Assembly: GCA_046351095.1 (NCBI GenBank)
Contig: JAXLZC010000001.1
Coordinates: forward strand, 2,356,001 to 2,420,000
Length of the DNA stretch: 64,000 nt
Source: BQWY01 sp046351095
GTDB lineage: Bacteria; Nitrospirota; Nitrospiria; Nitrospirales; Nitrospiraceae
Direction: 5' to 3'
Made by a program: the position numbers and the translations under genes. The notes beneath the pieces were generated by a model. It was not told the DNA's origin. It made no database searches and worked only from the letters and a program-made list of their open reading frames with translations. Positions 1-8,049 of this stretch are shown one piece after another. Positions within the stretch are counted from its first letter, which is position 1, and each line of letters starts with the position of its first letter.

Positions 1-1079
1 ACGAGGATCACGATAAAAAACGATGCGGGCAATCGGAAGTCCGGCGACAGCACCATGCCCATGAATCCAGAAAAAACGCCGAACGGCGGCATGCCGAGCG
101 CCGCCAACGCGAGCAGCGAAAACAACACGGCGAAACGCGGCATCGGATGGACGAGTCCGCTCAAAGCACGGATGTCCAACTCGCCATGCCGCGCGCGCAG
201 CGCGTACCATCCGATCGCCAAGCCGCCCGTGACGAGACCGAGGGCCAATACATAGACGGTCGATGAGGGCGTGAGGATACCGGTGACGGCGAGGAACCAC
301 CAGAGGATCGAGGCAAAGGCGATGGACGCGTGGGCCAGCACGGAGAGCGGATGGCGCTGACCAAGTGCGCGCACCGACCCGTAGATCATGCTGACGATGG
401 CGGCGGGCCCGAGCCATTCCGCGACGACCATCGGCAAGTCGGCACTGGTGGCCTGTAGCGCCAACAGCCCCACAAGCGGCAACGCCGTCACGAGAAACGC
501 GGGCAAATTGCCGGGCAGTCGCATCACCATGGCGACGTGACCGGCGTGAAAGGGAAACAGCGGCAACAGTGTGCACGCGGCCAGCAGGCCCGCCAGCGCA
601 GCCGGAACCGGTGGGGCCACGGCCGCGCTGGCGGCCATCACGGCGCCTACGCCGTACGTAGCGATGCCCCAGGTAGGCGATGACGTTCCCACGGTACGCG
701 CCCAGCTGAGGATCGCGACGAGGCTGGCCAGTAGGACTGCGACGAAGACCCACAGCATACGCCCGGGAGCGATGAGGACGCCGAGTACCAGGCCCAGCAT
801 CGCCACGGAAATTGCCCAGGGCGCTCGGTGACTTATATGGAGCGGTTGAGACAACAGCGAGATAAACGCCGCGATCGGTACGATCGCGAGCAGCGCCAGG
901 TGCGGTAGGCCTGGCCCGGGCAACATCGACAAGACGGCAACCAACGCGCCGGTTGTGGCCGGCGTAAGCAGTAGGAACCGTTTGGCCTCGCGCGGCGTTG
1001 AGCACAGTGGTAGGCCGGCGAGGGCACCGAGTATCGGCACCGCGACCAACGCCCATGGGCTCCATTCGACGGCGCTCAT
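1..1079 (-). CDS. NuoM-like proton-channel membrane subunit (partial, 3' end outside window)
   Basis: The minus strand stays open from an ATG at 1079 to the window edge, giving at least 359 residues made almost entirely of hydrophobic helices. The C-terminal visible part carries MPRFAVLF and GMPPFGVFSGF, which resemble the conserved helix region of NuoM/MrpD antiporter subunits. The usual Lys-bearing stretch (K-S-A-x-x-P-L/F-H-x-W-L-P) is replaced by LLPLFPFHAGH without the lysine, so it is a divergent member. The ATG overlaps the stop of the upstream NuoL-like gene (ATGA at 1076-1079), so the two are translationally coupled. Together with the carbonic anhydrase next door, a role in inorganic carbon uptake or cation/proton transport is more likely than respiratory complex I. 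The precise role is inference. Confidence 0.72.
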   Translation of the reverse strand, partial: MSAVEWSPWALVAVPILGALAGLPLCSTPREAKRFLLLTPATTGALVAVLSMLPGPGLPHLALLAIVPIAAFISLLSQPLHISHRAPWAISVAMLGLVLGVLIAPGRMLWVFVAVLLASLVAILSWARTVGTSSPTWGIATYGVGAVMAASAAVAPPVPAALAGLLAACTLLPLFPFHAGHVAMVMRLPGNLPAFLVTALPLVGLLALQATSADLPMVVAEWLGPAAIVSMIYGSVRALGQRHPLSVLAHASIAFASILWWFLAVTGILTPSSTVYVLALGLVTGGLAIGWYALRARHGELDIRALSGLVHPMPRFAVLFSLLALAALGMPPFGVFSGFMGMVLSPDFRLPASFFIVIL

Positions 1080-2776
1080 GTGCGCCACCCCGCCGCGAGC
1101 CGCTCCAACCGCGTCACCCCGCGGGACAATAGGCGGCCGATCCGGGCATACACGAGGTCCATGTACAACCGGTTCATAAACAGCACGTAGAATCGCCGAG
1201 ACAGGCGCTGCACGATCGTCGGGATAGGCATCGTCCGTCCGTGCGCGCGCGCGTAGAGATAGCCCCAGCCAATGACGGTGAACACCGTCATGCCGACGAG
1301 CACCACGTCGAACATCCGTCCGGGTAAGGCGGCCGCCTTAAAGTAGCTGGCCACTTCCTCGGGGTCCGGGTAGAGGAAGTGTGTAAAGGTCTCCGCGGCG
1401 AAGAGGTAGGTGAAAATCACCAACACCAGCGTCACCAACATCGCGAGCGACACTTTCCACGAAGCGACCTCGCGGATACGCGTGAGCGACAAAATTGCCT
1501 GCGAGGACGTGACCCAAATAAAAAAGAGGAAGATCACCGTGCCGTGCGAATCCAGCAACGGAATACGAAGAATCCCGTGGGTTCCCAAGAGGATGACAAG
1601 CGGCACGATCAACGTCGTGAAAAAGCCGGTGGACCACGTCAGGGTCGAAAAATCTCGATCCTCCACGTCGCGTTCTACGTGCGGCATGATCGGTTCCTGC
1701 CGAGCCTTGTGAATCACATTCCCACAGTTCAGGAAGACGGTGGCTTTGAACAAACCGTGGGCGATCAAGTGGAACACGGCGAGCGAAAATGCGCCGAGGC
1801 CGCATTCCATGATCATGTAGCCCATCTGTCCGATCGTCGAATGGCCGAGAGTTTTTTTGATGTCGTTCTGCGTGAGCATCATGGTGGCGCCCAACATGGC
1901 CGTTAGCGTGCCGACGACGAATGCCACGTGCAGCGCCATCGGACTTTGACCGAAGACCGGCGCCAGCCGATTCATCAAAAAGCCGCCGGCGTTGATGATG
2001 CCGGCGTGCAAGAGCGCGTGCACCGGTGTGGGTGCGTACAGCGAGTGCGGCAGCCAAATGTGCAGTGGAAATTGTGCGGACTTGCTCATGCCGCCGACCA
2101 ACAGGAGGAGGGCGACTGCGGTCGGCCCATCCATCTCCCATCCAGCGAAGGCCAATACCGCCGGTTCGTTGGCGATGCGGTTAAAGAGCTGGTCGAATTC
2201 GACGCTGCCGTAGAGCGTGTAGGCCACAACGATGCCCGCAAGGAACGCGACATCGCCGACTCGCAGCAGCGTGAACGTGCGCACCGCGCCCTTGAGCGTG
2301 CCGTCATGTTCGTGGTTGTGCGCCAGGAGAAAGAGCAGCCACGAGAGGATCTGCCAGAACACGAACAGCATCAGCAGATTGGCGCTGGTGACCATACACA
2401 GCAGGACGAAGGTGGTGAACGCGATCAACCCCATGTACCGTCGATAGTGCGGGTCCTGGTACATGTATTTGCGGGAATAGACGTAGATGATGCTGGCGAC
2501 TAAGGTGATGAGGGTCATCATCACGCCGCTCAGCCGGTCGATATAAAACCCGAGGGGAAGGGAGAAGCCGCTGAGTCCGTCTGGATCGTACAGCCGTGCA
2601 ACAATGGGACCTTCCATGGCCACGGCGATTAGGGTCGTTAGGGAGCCGATGAAGGCCAAGACCATCGGCACGGAGCCGAGACGCAGGTTTTGTTCTTCCT
2701 GCTCGCGATCGCCCGCCACGACCAAGAGGGCCGTCGCCAAGGGGAGGAGCGGAACTAATGCGAACCAGATCATCAT
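1076..2776 (-). CDS. NuoL/DabB-like proton-conducting membrane transporter
   Basis: A 566-residue polytopic membrane protein of the proton-conducting transporter family (NuoL/MrpA/DabB). The channel lysine region is present at residues 231-243 (SKSAQFPLHIWLP), followed by PTPVHALLHAG at 249-259. The helix that carries the essential glutamate in NuoL reads FWQILSW (about 140-146), with Gln142 where Glu is expected, which argues against a standard complex I subunit. DabB subunits of bicarbonate accumulation systems have this size and fold. No other complex I genes are seen, and a beta-carbonic anhydrase is encoded divergently 487 bp away. Two ATG codons lie in tandem at 2776 and 2773. I infer a DAB-type carbon pump; a Na+/H+ antiporter remains possible. 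Confidence 0.8.
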   Translation of the reverse strand: MMIWFALVPLLPLATALLVVAGDREQEEQNLRLGSVPMVLAFIGSLTTLIAVAMEGPIVARLYDPDGLSGFSLPLGFYIDRLSGVMMTLITLVASIIYVYSRKYMYQDPHYRRYMGLIAFTTFVLLCMVTSANLLMLFVFWQILSWLLFLLAHNHEHDGTLKGAVRTFTLLRVGDVAFLAGIVVAYTLYGSVEFDQLFNRIANEPAVLAFAGWEMDGPTAVALLLLVGGMSKSAQFPLHIWLPHSLYAPTPVHALLHAGIINAGGFLMNRLAPVFGQSPMALHVAFVVGTLTAMLGATMMLTQNDIKKTLGHSTIGQMGYMIMECGLGAFSLAVFHLIAHGLFKATVFLNCGNVIHKARQEPIMPHVERDVEDRDFSTLTWSTGFFTTLIVPLVILLGTHGILRIPLLDSHGTVIFLFFIWVTSSQAILSLTRIREVASWKVSLAMLVTLVLVIFTYLFAAETFTHFLYPDPEEVASYFKAAALPGRMFDVVLVGMTVFTVIGWGYLYARAHGRTMPIPTIVQRLSRRFYVLFMNRLYMDLVYARIGRLLSRGVTRLERLAAGWRT

Positions 2777-3263
2777 AGAGCGGTCGATTGTCTTCCGGGC
2801 GCAGTTTCGGCGTGCCCGTGCCTGTCCGTCACATCACACGCCGGCCGTTGAGTCCCTGCACTCGCATTGGGCAGACCGACGGCGCCGTCGATGCCGGAGC
2901 GGCGACGAGGGATAGGCAACGCGGGTGTGTACTGCCGCCGACCGCATCGCAACCGATGAGTCGATGGCCCTACAACCTGATAGAGAGCAGGCGGGCCCGT
3001 TGTTTCGCATCCTTCATCCCCTTCTCTCTGGCATGAAGCGCGCACACCGGTTCACCGCTGCGGGGCAGTGGGCCTCTTTATAGAGAGGCGTAGCGATGGC
3101 GGTCAAGTCTCGCCTGGTGATTTTGCGGGAGCGACTGTGGCCGGAGGATTGTGGTCCCAGGCTTGGGGCTGCATAATGCCGCTCTCCGTCTCCGGCGGAA
3201 GTGCGAGGTGGGGAGACAGGTCGGAGACGGGCATGATTCCGCGGCGTCACGAATGAGGATCAG
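2777..3263. other. Divergent intergenic region between transporter and carbonic anhydrase genes
   Basis: This 487-bp stretch separates the divergent membrane-transporter and carbonic anhydrase genes. Open frames in it have unnatural composition (Arg/Ser/Pro rich) and no recognisable domain, so I see no gene. It should hold both promoters. A GAGG at 3252-3261 precedes the carbonic anhydrase ATG as a ribosome binding site. I could not identify a specific regulator site. Confidence 0.5.
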
Positions 3264-3923
3264 ATGAAGCGGTTGCTGGAAGGCTATCGGCGGTTTCACC
3301 GAGAGGTGTACGGAAATAAACGTGCGCTCTTTGCAGGGCTGGCGCGCCGTCAAACGCCGCGTGCGCTGTTCATCACCTGCTCCGACTCGAGGATCGATCC
3401 CTGTTTGCTGACGCAGACGGAGCCTGGAGAGTTGTTCATCCTTCGGAATGCCGGAAACCTTGTGCCCTCCTATGCGACGAGTATTGGCAGTACGACAGCG
3501 ACAATCGAATATGCGGTGGGTGTACTGGGCGTGAAGACCATCATTGTCTGCGGCCACACGGATTGCGGCGTCATGAAGGCGTTACTGCATCCCAAGCGGG
3601 CGGAGGACTTGCCGGCCGTGACGACCTGGTTGGCGCAAGCGGAGGCGACCAGGCGAGTCGTCCGGGAAAACTATGGACATCTGAAGGGGAAGGCGTTGCT
3701 GGCCGCTACCACGCGGGAAAACGTGCGTATTCAGATCGAACATTTGCAAACGCATCCGACGGTGGCGGCGAAACTCCGGAAAGGCTCGTTGGCCATTCAC
3801 GGGTGGGTGTATTCCATCGGGTCCGGCGAAATTGAAAGTTACGACCGCAAACGTGAGTCGTTCGCACCCCTTCTTCCCGCACCAACTGCAACGGGCCGGG
3901 CCACTTCTTCGCGGAAGTCGTAG
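3264..3923 (+). CDS. Beta-class carbonic anhydrase
   Basis: This 219-residue protein interconverts CO2 and bicarbonate in the cytoplasm. Zinc ligands are Cys39 (in TCSDSRIDP), His98 and Cys101 (in CGHTDCGVMK), and the Asp41-Arg43 dyad of beta-class enzymes is intact. The length is normal for the family. It starts at ATG 3264 behind GAGG. The gene is divergent from two complex-I-like membrane subunits, a neighbourhood that suggests it works with a bicarbonate pump to supply carbon for fixation. The C-terminal ~20 residues are Pro/Thr/Ser rich and probably disordered. Confidence 0.95.
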   Translation: MKRLLEGYRRFHREVYGNKRALFAGLARRQTPRALFITCSDSRIDPCLLTQTEPGELFILRNAGNLVPSYATSIGSTTATIEYAVGVLGVKTIIVCGHTDCGVMKALLHPKRAEDLPAVTTWLAQAEATRRVVRENYGHLKGKALLAATTRENVRIQIEHLQTHPTVAAKLRKGSLAIHGWVYSIGSGEIESYDRKRESFAPLLPAPTATGRATSSRKS

Positions 3924-3932
3924 TGTCTGCCG

Positions 3933-5420
3933 ATGGACACCGGTGGCCCAGGGCGACAGCTTGAATCGCTAACGTTCGATAACACCTTCGCGCGGCTTCC
4001 CGAAGGCTTCGCCGTTCGTGTCGATCCCACTCCGTGCTCGGACCCCCCACGGCTGATTCATGTCAATCCGCAGGCGCTGGCGCTGCTGGATCTCGATCCA
4101 CGCGAGGCGACTCGACCCGAGTTCGCCGGTGTATTTGGCGGGAGTTTGTTGGTGCCAGGGATGGAGCCGCTCGCGATGCTGTACGCCGGACATCAGTTCG
4201 GAATCTACGTCCCGCAGCTTGGCGACGGCCGTGCGATTCTCTTGGGAGAAGTCCGCAACCGCGCCGGTGACAAATGGGACCTTCAACTCAAAGGCGCGGG
4301 GCGGACACCCTTTTCACGCGATGGCGACGGGCGCGCGGTGCTCCGCTCGACAATTCGGGAATATCTCTGCAGCGAGGCGATGTATGGGCTTAGGATTCCT
4401 ACTACACGCGCGCTTAGTGTCGTCGGATCGTCGGACAAGGTGTATCGGGAGCGGGTAGAGACTGCGGCGGTGCTCTGTCGGCTGGCGCCTTCACATGTGC
4501 GGTTCGGCTCGTTTGAGGTGTTGTACCACCGCGGGCAGCATGAACGGTTGCGACTCCTCGCAGACTACGTAATCGAGCACAACTATCCCGAGTGTCGCGA
4601 GGCGCCGGATCGATATGCCCGATGGTTTCGGATCGTTGTCGAGCGCACCGCGCGCTTGATCGCCCATTGGCAGGCTGTCGGCTGGGCCCATGGAGTCATG
4701 AACACCGACAACATGTCGATCATCGGCCTGACGCTCGACTACGGGCCCTTTGGTTTTCTCGACGACTACGATCCCGGGTTCATTTGCAACCATAGCGATT
4801 TCAACGGGCGCTACGCATTCGATCGGCAGCCGGATATCGGCCATTGGAACCTTCGTTGTCTCGCGCAGGCGCTGACGCCACTTGTCGAGCGAGAGGTATT
4901 GCAGGACGCGCTGACGAACTACGTAGGTTGGTATCGTGAGACGTATTTCACGTTGATGCGAAAGAAAATAGGACTGGTCACTGTCGAGGGAGGCGATGAG
5001 GAGCTCATCGCCGACTGGCTGGCATTACTTCAGGAGAATTCTGCGGATTACACGAATACCTTTCGAGCGCTGGCGTCGTTTTCCACGACAACGGGTGCCA
5101 CGAACGAGATGCTGCGCGACCTGTTTGTGAATCGTGCCGGGTTCGATGCGTGGGCGGTGCGTTACAAGGATAGGCTGTTGAAGGAGTCAGTAGGGGACGC
5201 CGAGCGGCCTGCCGGTATGGAGGCAGCCAATCCGCGGTATGTGCTGCGGAACTATCTTGCCCAGCAAGCCATTGAACATGCCGAAAGGGGCGACTACACC
5301 GAAATCGACCGACTGCTGACCATTCTGCACGATCCCTATCGGGACCATCCCGGCATGGAACGCTACGCGGCCGCCCCTCCGAACTGGGGCAAACACCTCA
5401 ACATCAGCTGCTCTTCCTAG
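3933..5420 (+). CDS. selO: Protein adenylyltransferase SelO (YdiU family)
   Basis: A 495-residue SelO pseudokinase, a family that transfers AMP from ATP to Ser/Thr/Tyr of target proteins in redox control. Diagnostic stretches are GHQFG (86-90), QLGDGRA (95-101), KGAGRTPFSRDGDGRA (120-135), HGVMNTDNMS and DYGPFGFLDDYDP in the middle, and the C-terminal WGKHLNISCSS. Cys493 sits third from the end, where eukaryotic SelO proteins carry selenocysteine, so this is the Cys form. The ATG is 10 bp after the carbonic anhydrase stop, so the two may be cotranscribed. No strong Shine-Dalgarno is seen. Length is normal. Confidence 0.95.
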   Translation: MDTGGPGRQLESLTFDNTFARLPEGFAVRVDPTPCSDPPRLIHVNPQALALLDLDPREATRPEFAGVFGGSLLVPGMEPLAMLYAGHQFGIYVPQLGDGRAILLGEVRNRAGDKWDLQLKGAGRTPFSRDGDGRAVLRSTIREYLCSEAMYGLRIPTTRALSVVGSSDKVYRERVETAAVLCRLAPSHVRFGSFEVLYHRGQHERLRLLADYVIEHNYPECREAPDRYARWFRIVVERTARLIAHWQAVGWAHGVMNTDNMSIIGLTLDYGPFGFLDDYDPGFICNHSDFNGRYAFDRQPDIGHWNLRCLAQALTPLVEREVLQDALTNYVGWYRETYFTLMRKKIGLVTVEGGDEELIADWLALLQENSADYTNTFRALASFSTTTGATNEMLRDLFVNRAGFDAWAVRYKDRLLKESVGDAERPAGMEAANPRYVLRNYLAQQAIEHAERGDYTEIDRLLTILHDPYRDHPGMERYAAAPPNWGKHLNISCSS

Positions 5421-5695
5421 AAATGCATCGTAGTAACGGCAGGGACACCCATTGGGGGTACTCCTCTGCTTGGTCCCTCGAGTGACGCGTTCTTTTTAAA
5501 TATGCACAGAATTTACCTATAGATTGTTCGAACAGCGGATGCCAAATCATCCCGATCCCCCCTTTTTGTCTAATGGCTCTGACTCCCCTGTCAGCGTACA
5601 ACTATGCCAGTGCGTTTACCGTCTTGAGATTTGACGGCACGAAATTGTGAGCAGAATGTTCTGAACGTGAACCTGCACTGAAAAGGTGTAACACC
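5421..5695. promoter_or_regulatory. AT-richer intergenic region ahead of first PQQ dehydrogenase gene
   Basis: A 275-bp gap clearly richer in A/T than the flanking genes. It contains a run of T after 5562 and no plausible gene, and probably carries the promoter of the lipoprotein gene at 5696. AAAAGGTG lies just upstream of that ATG as the ribosome binding site. No exact -10/-35 pair could be assigned. Confidence 0.35.
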
Positions 5696-7579
5696 ATGAA
5701 GGTTTCGAAGGCGATGAGTTCGGCGCATGTGAAAGTGGCTACGTACATGCTGCTGTGTTCCTTGACACTTGGACTTGCCGCTTGCGGAGGGGGCGGAGAT
5801 TCCGCTCCAGCAAGCATTCCCAAAACCTCCACCGCTCGGACTGTCACGATTGTAACCCCAACGGACAACCAGTCACTTCCCGCAGGTGCTGTTGATGCCA
5901 CATTTTCTACGGCCAACTTCACGGTCCGAGACGGGGCGAAGTTGAAAGTGGTGTTGGACGGGACCGTATACTATCTCCTTAATGCGCCGGATAATGTCGT
6001 GCGGAAAGAGGATGCTGCTGCTGATGATGTGCACTGGACCGGTATCAACAGCATGCGCTTCGACGCGCTGTCTGCTGGCGCCCATGTGTTGCACGTAGAG
6101 GCGTTCGACAGTACCGGGACAAAGTTGACGAATCCAGAGGCGCAAGTAACGCGCGCCTTTTTCGTCGGCGTTCCGTCTTCGGGAGTGCCGCAAATCATTG
6201 CCGGCGATCCTAAAGAGGGAACCACTCAGCAATACGGAGTTGTACAGGTCAACTTTGCGACGGTGAATTTCGCCATCGGAGAGCTGAATCAGCCGCACAT
6301 GCGGTTTTTCGTCAACGACGATCCCACGCCGTTTCACTTCTATAGTGGCCCCGGTGTCTCAGATGAAAATGGGGTGTTGTTAAAAGGCCTTCACTACCAT
6401 CCCATCCATTGGAAAAGTGACAACACGTTTGAAATGTACAACTGGGACAACGGCGAGTACACGATTCGATTCGAATTAGTGGACGCGCAAGGTAAACCAC
6501 TCCCGAATCCTGAGGCTAGTGCGACTCGTCATTTCACGTGGGAGAAAGTGCCTTCAGGCGAGATGCGCCTTGAGGAGAAGATTTCAGGTGTTTCGACCAT
6601 CACGTTCGAATTCGCTCCGAGTGGTGACGACCGCATCTTTGTCTCGGAGGGTAAGAGCGGCAATATCTCCATCATTGATACGAGTGGTGGGCAGTGGGCT
6701 AAGCGCAACACACCGTTCTATCACGTGGATGTTGCCACAGATGTCGAGCAGGGGACATTCGGCGTGGCCCTTGACCCGAATTTTTCGTCGAATCATTTTG
6801 TGTATCTCTACTACACTACGGCCGATGGACCGAATGGGCCACGGAATCGTGTGATCCGCCTGACGGATACCGGTGGGGTCGGGACCAATGAAACCACGAT
6901 CATTGACGACCTGCCGACGGCTCAAATTCACAATGGAGGTATCTTACGGTTTGGCCCGGACGGCAAACTGTACATCACGGTCGGCGATGGACTCGTAGAA
7001 GATGAAGTTCAGAATATGAGCAAGACAACCGGAAAGGTGCTCCGGTTGAACCCTGATGGATCTACCCCACCGGACAATCCATTCCCAGGGACAAAGTTTT
7101 ATTCAATTGGATGGCGAAGCCAGTTCGGCATGACGTTCCATCCGGTAACCAATGAGATGTGGATGACTGAGAATGGTACGGCCGAGAAAGATCAAGTCGA
7201 TCGAGTGTTGCCAGGCAGGAATCATGGATGGCCAGTTTACTTGGGTAATGATCTGGTCGATCCGCCCATCGTCAATGTCGGACATGCTATTATCAATTTC
7301 CCTCCCATCACCACGTATACGCCGACGCTTGGCATGACCGGAATCCTTGCGATCCCGGATTCAGCACCCTATCCGGCGCCGTACCACAACACGCTTCTTT
7401 TTACGAATGTGAATACGGGTGACATTCATCGACTCACGTTGACGAACAATTACACGCAGCTGCTGAGTGATGATGTGGTCGCCGGTGGTGTAGGGGCTCT
7501 CATCGACCTGAAATTTGGTCCCGATGGGTATGCCTATGTGAGTGGGTTCTCCACGATCTACAAGATCGTGGTGAATTAG
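5696..7579 (+). CDS. PQQ-dependent sugar dehydrogenase-like lipoprotein, copy 1
   Basis: A 627-residue lipoprotein with signal peptide and lipobox LAAC (Cys30), followed by Gly-rich CGGGGDS. Residues about 45-285 hold two related beta-rich domains (each with a V/A-dDPTP-x-x-F/Y motif, a VHW or IHW motif and a closing NPEA). The rest is a six-bladed propeller of the soluble glucose/aldose sugar dehydrogenase family (IHNGGILRFGPDGKLY, GWRSQFG, NHGWP). Compared with copies 2 and 3, the family signature GxRNxxG has Ser for Asn and DEVNR is DQVDR, so PQQ or calcium binding may be weakened. It is one of three tandem paralogs and is followed by a strong hairpin. Substrate unknown. Confidence 0.85.
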   Translation: MKVSKAMSSAHVKVATYMLLCSLTLGLAACGGGGDSAPASIPKTSTARTVTIVTPTDNQSLPAGAVDATFSTANFTVRDGAKLKVVLDGTVYYLLNAPDNVVRKEDAAADDVHWTGINSMRFDALSAGAHVLHVEAFDSTGTKLTNPEAQVTRAFFVGVPSSGVPQIIAGDPKEGTTQQYGVVQVNFATVNFAIGELNQPHMRFFVNDDPTPFHFYSGPGVSDENGVLLKGLHYHPIHWKSDNTFEMYNWDNGEYTIRFELVDAQGKPLPNPEASATRHFTWEKVPSGEMRLEEKISGVSTITFEFAPSGDDRIFVSEGKSGNISIIDTSGGQWAKRNTPFYHVDVATDVEQGTFGVALDPNFSSNHFVYLYYTTADGPNGPRNRVIRLTDTGGVGTNETTIIDDLPTAQIHNGGILRFGPDGKLYITVGDGLVEDEVQNMSKTTGKVLRLNPDGSTPPDNPFPGTKFYSIGWRSQFGMTFHPVTNEMWMTENGTAEKDQVDRVLPGRNHGWPVYLGNDLVDPPIVNVGHAIINFPPITTYTPTLGMTGILAIPDSAPYPAPYHNTLLFTNVNTGDIHRLTLTNNYTQLLSDDVVAGGVGALIDLKFGPDGYAYVSGFSTIYKIVVN

Positions 7580-7588
7580 AAAGTTCGG

Positions 7589-7620
7589 CAGTGCGCGGGA
7601 GCGTAAGCTCCCGCGCACTG
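7589..7620 (+). terminator. Strong hairpin after PQQ dehydrogenase copy 1
   Basis: A perfect 14-bp inverted repeat (7589-7602 with 7607-7620) has a GTAA loop, 9 bp after the stop codon. The T tract that follows is weak, so it may act as a terminator or an mRNA 3'-end stabiliser. Confidence 0.75.
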
Positions 7621-8049
7621 TAGTTTGCTGCAGCCTCGTCACGCAACCTTCCCGCACAATCTAACAAGACATCTTTCTACCCTCGCAATATCACAGCTCT
7701 ACGTCGCTGTAGGCTCATTGCGACAGTTTTACACTCCATTTACCAACTCGCTACCTAGTGAGTTGTACTGCTTAAAAACTCCAAACCCGTCGGTTTACTG
7801 CCACTTTCAAAAAATTCGGTATTCATAGTGCAATATCACCTATGCCGCTAGGATGGGTGCAAGTATTGCAAGGAGTGCAGGGATAGACTCCGCTAGTTCG
7901 CCGAGAGTGTAGCGGCTGTGTCCATCGTGTCGCTCGGTAGGTGCTCGGTCTCGAAGCCCTCCCTTAGATCAGATTACTCGACATCATCGACACCGTCTTC
8001 GGGCGCAATCTGCGCTCTTCCAATGAACTCGTGGCTAAAGGAACGAGAG
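7621..8049. promoter_or_regulatory. Long leader/intergenic region before PQQ dehydrogenase copy 2
   Basis: About 430 bp without a supported gene, visibly AT-rich in its first half. It contains a 9-bp hairpin with one mismatch at 7744-7765 (loop ACCT). An open frame runs in phase into the next gene from GTG 7918, but its composition and the position of the lipoprotein signal peptide place the true start at 8050. The promoter of copy 2 presumably lies here. Confidence 0.4.

Noticed and set aside
1379..2503. Several open frames opposite the NuoL-like gene
   Set aside because: Composition is Arg/Gln/His-rich and typical of complement frames of a high-GC membrane protein gene.
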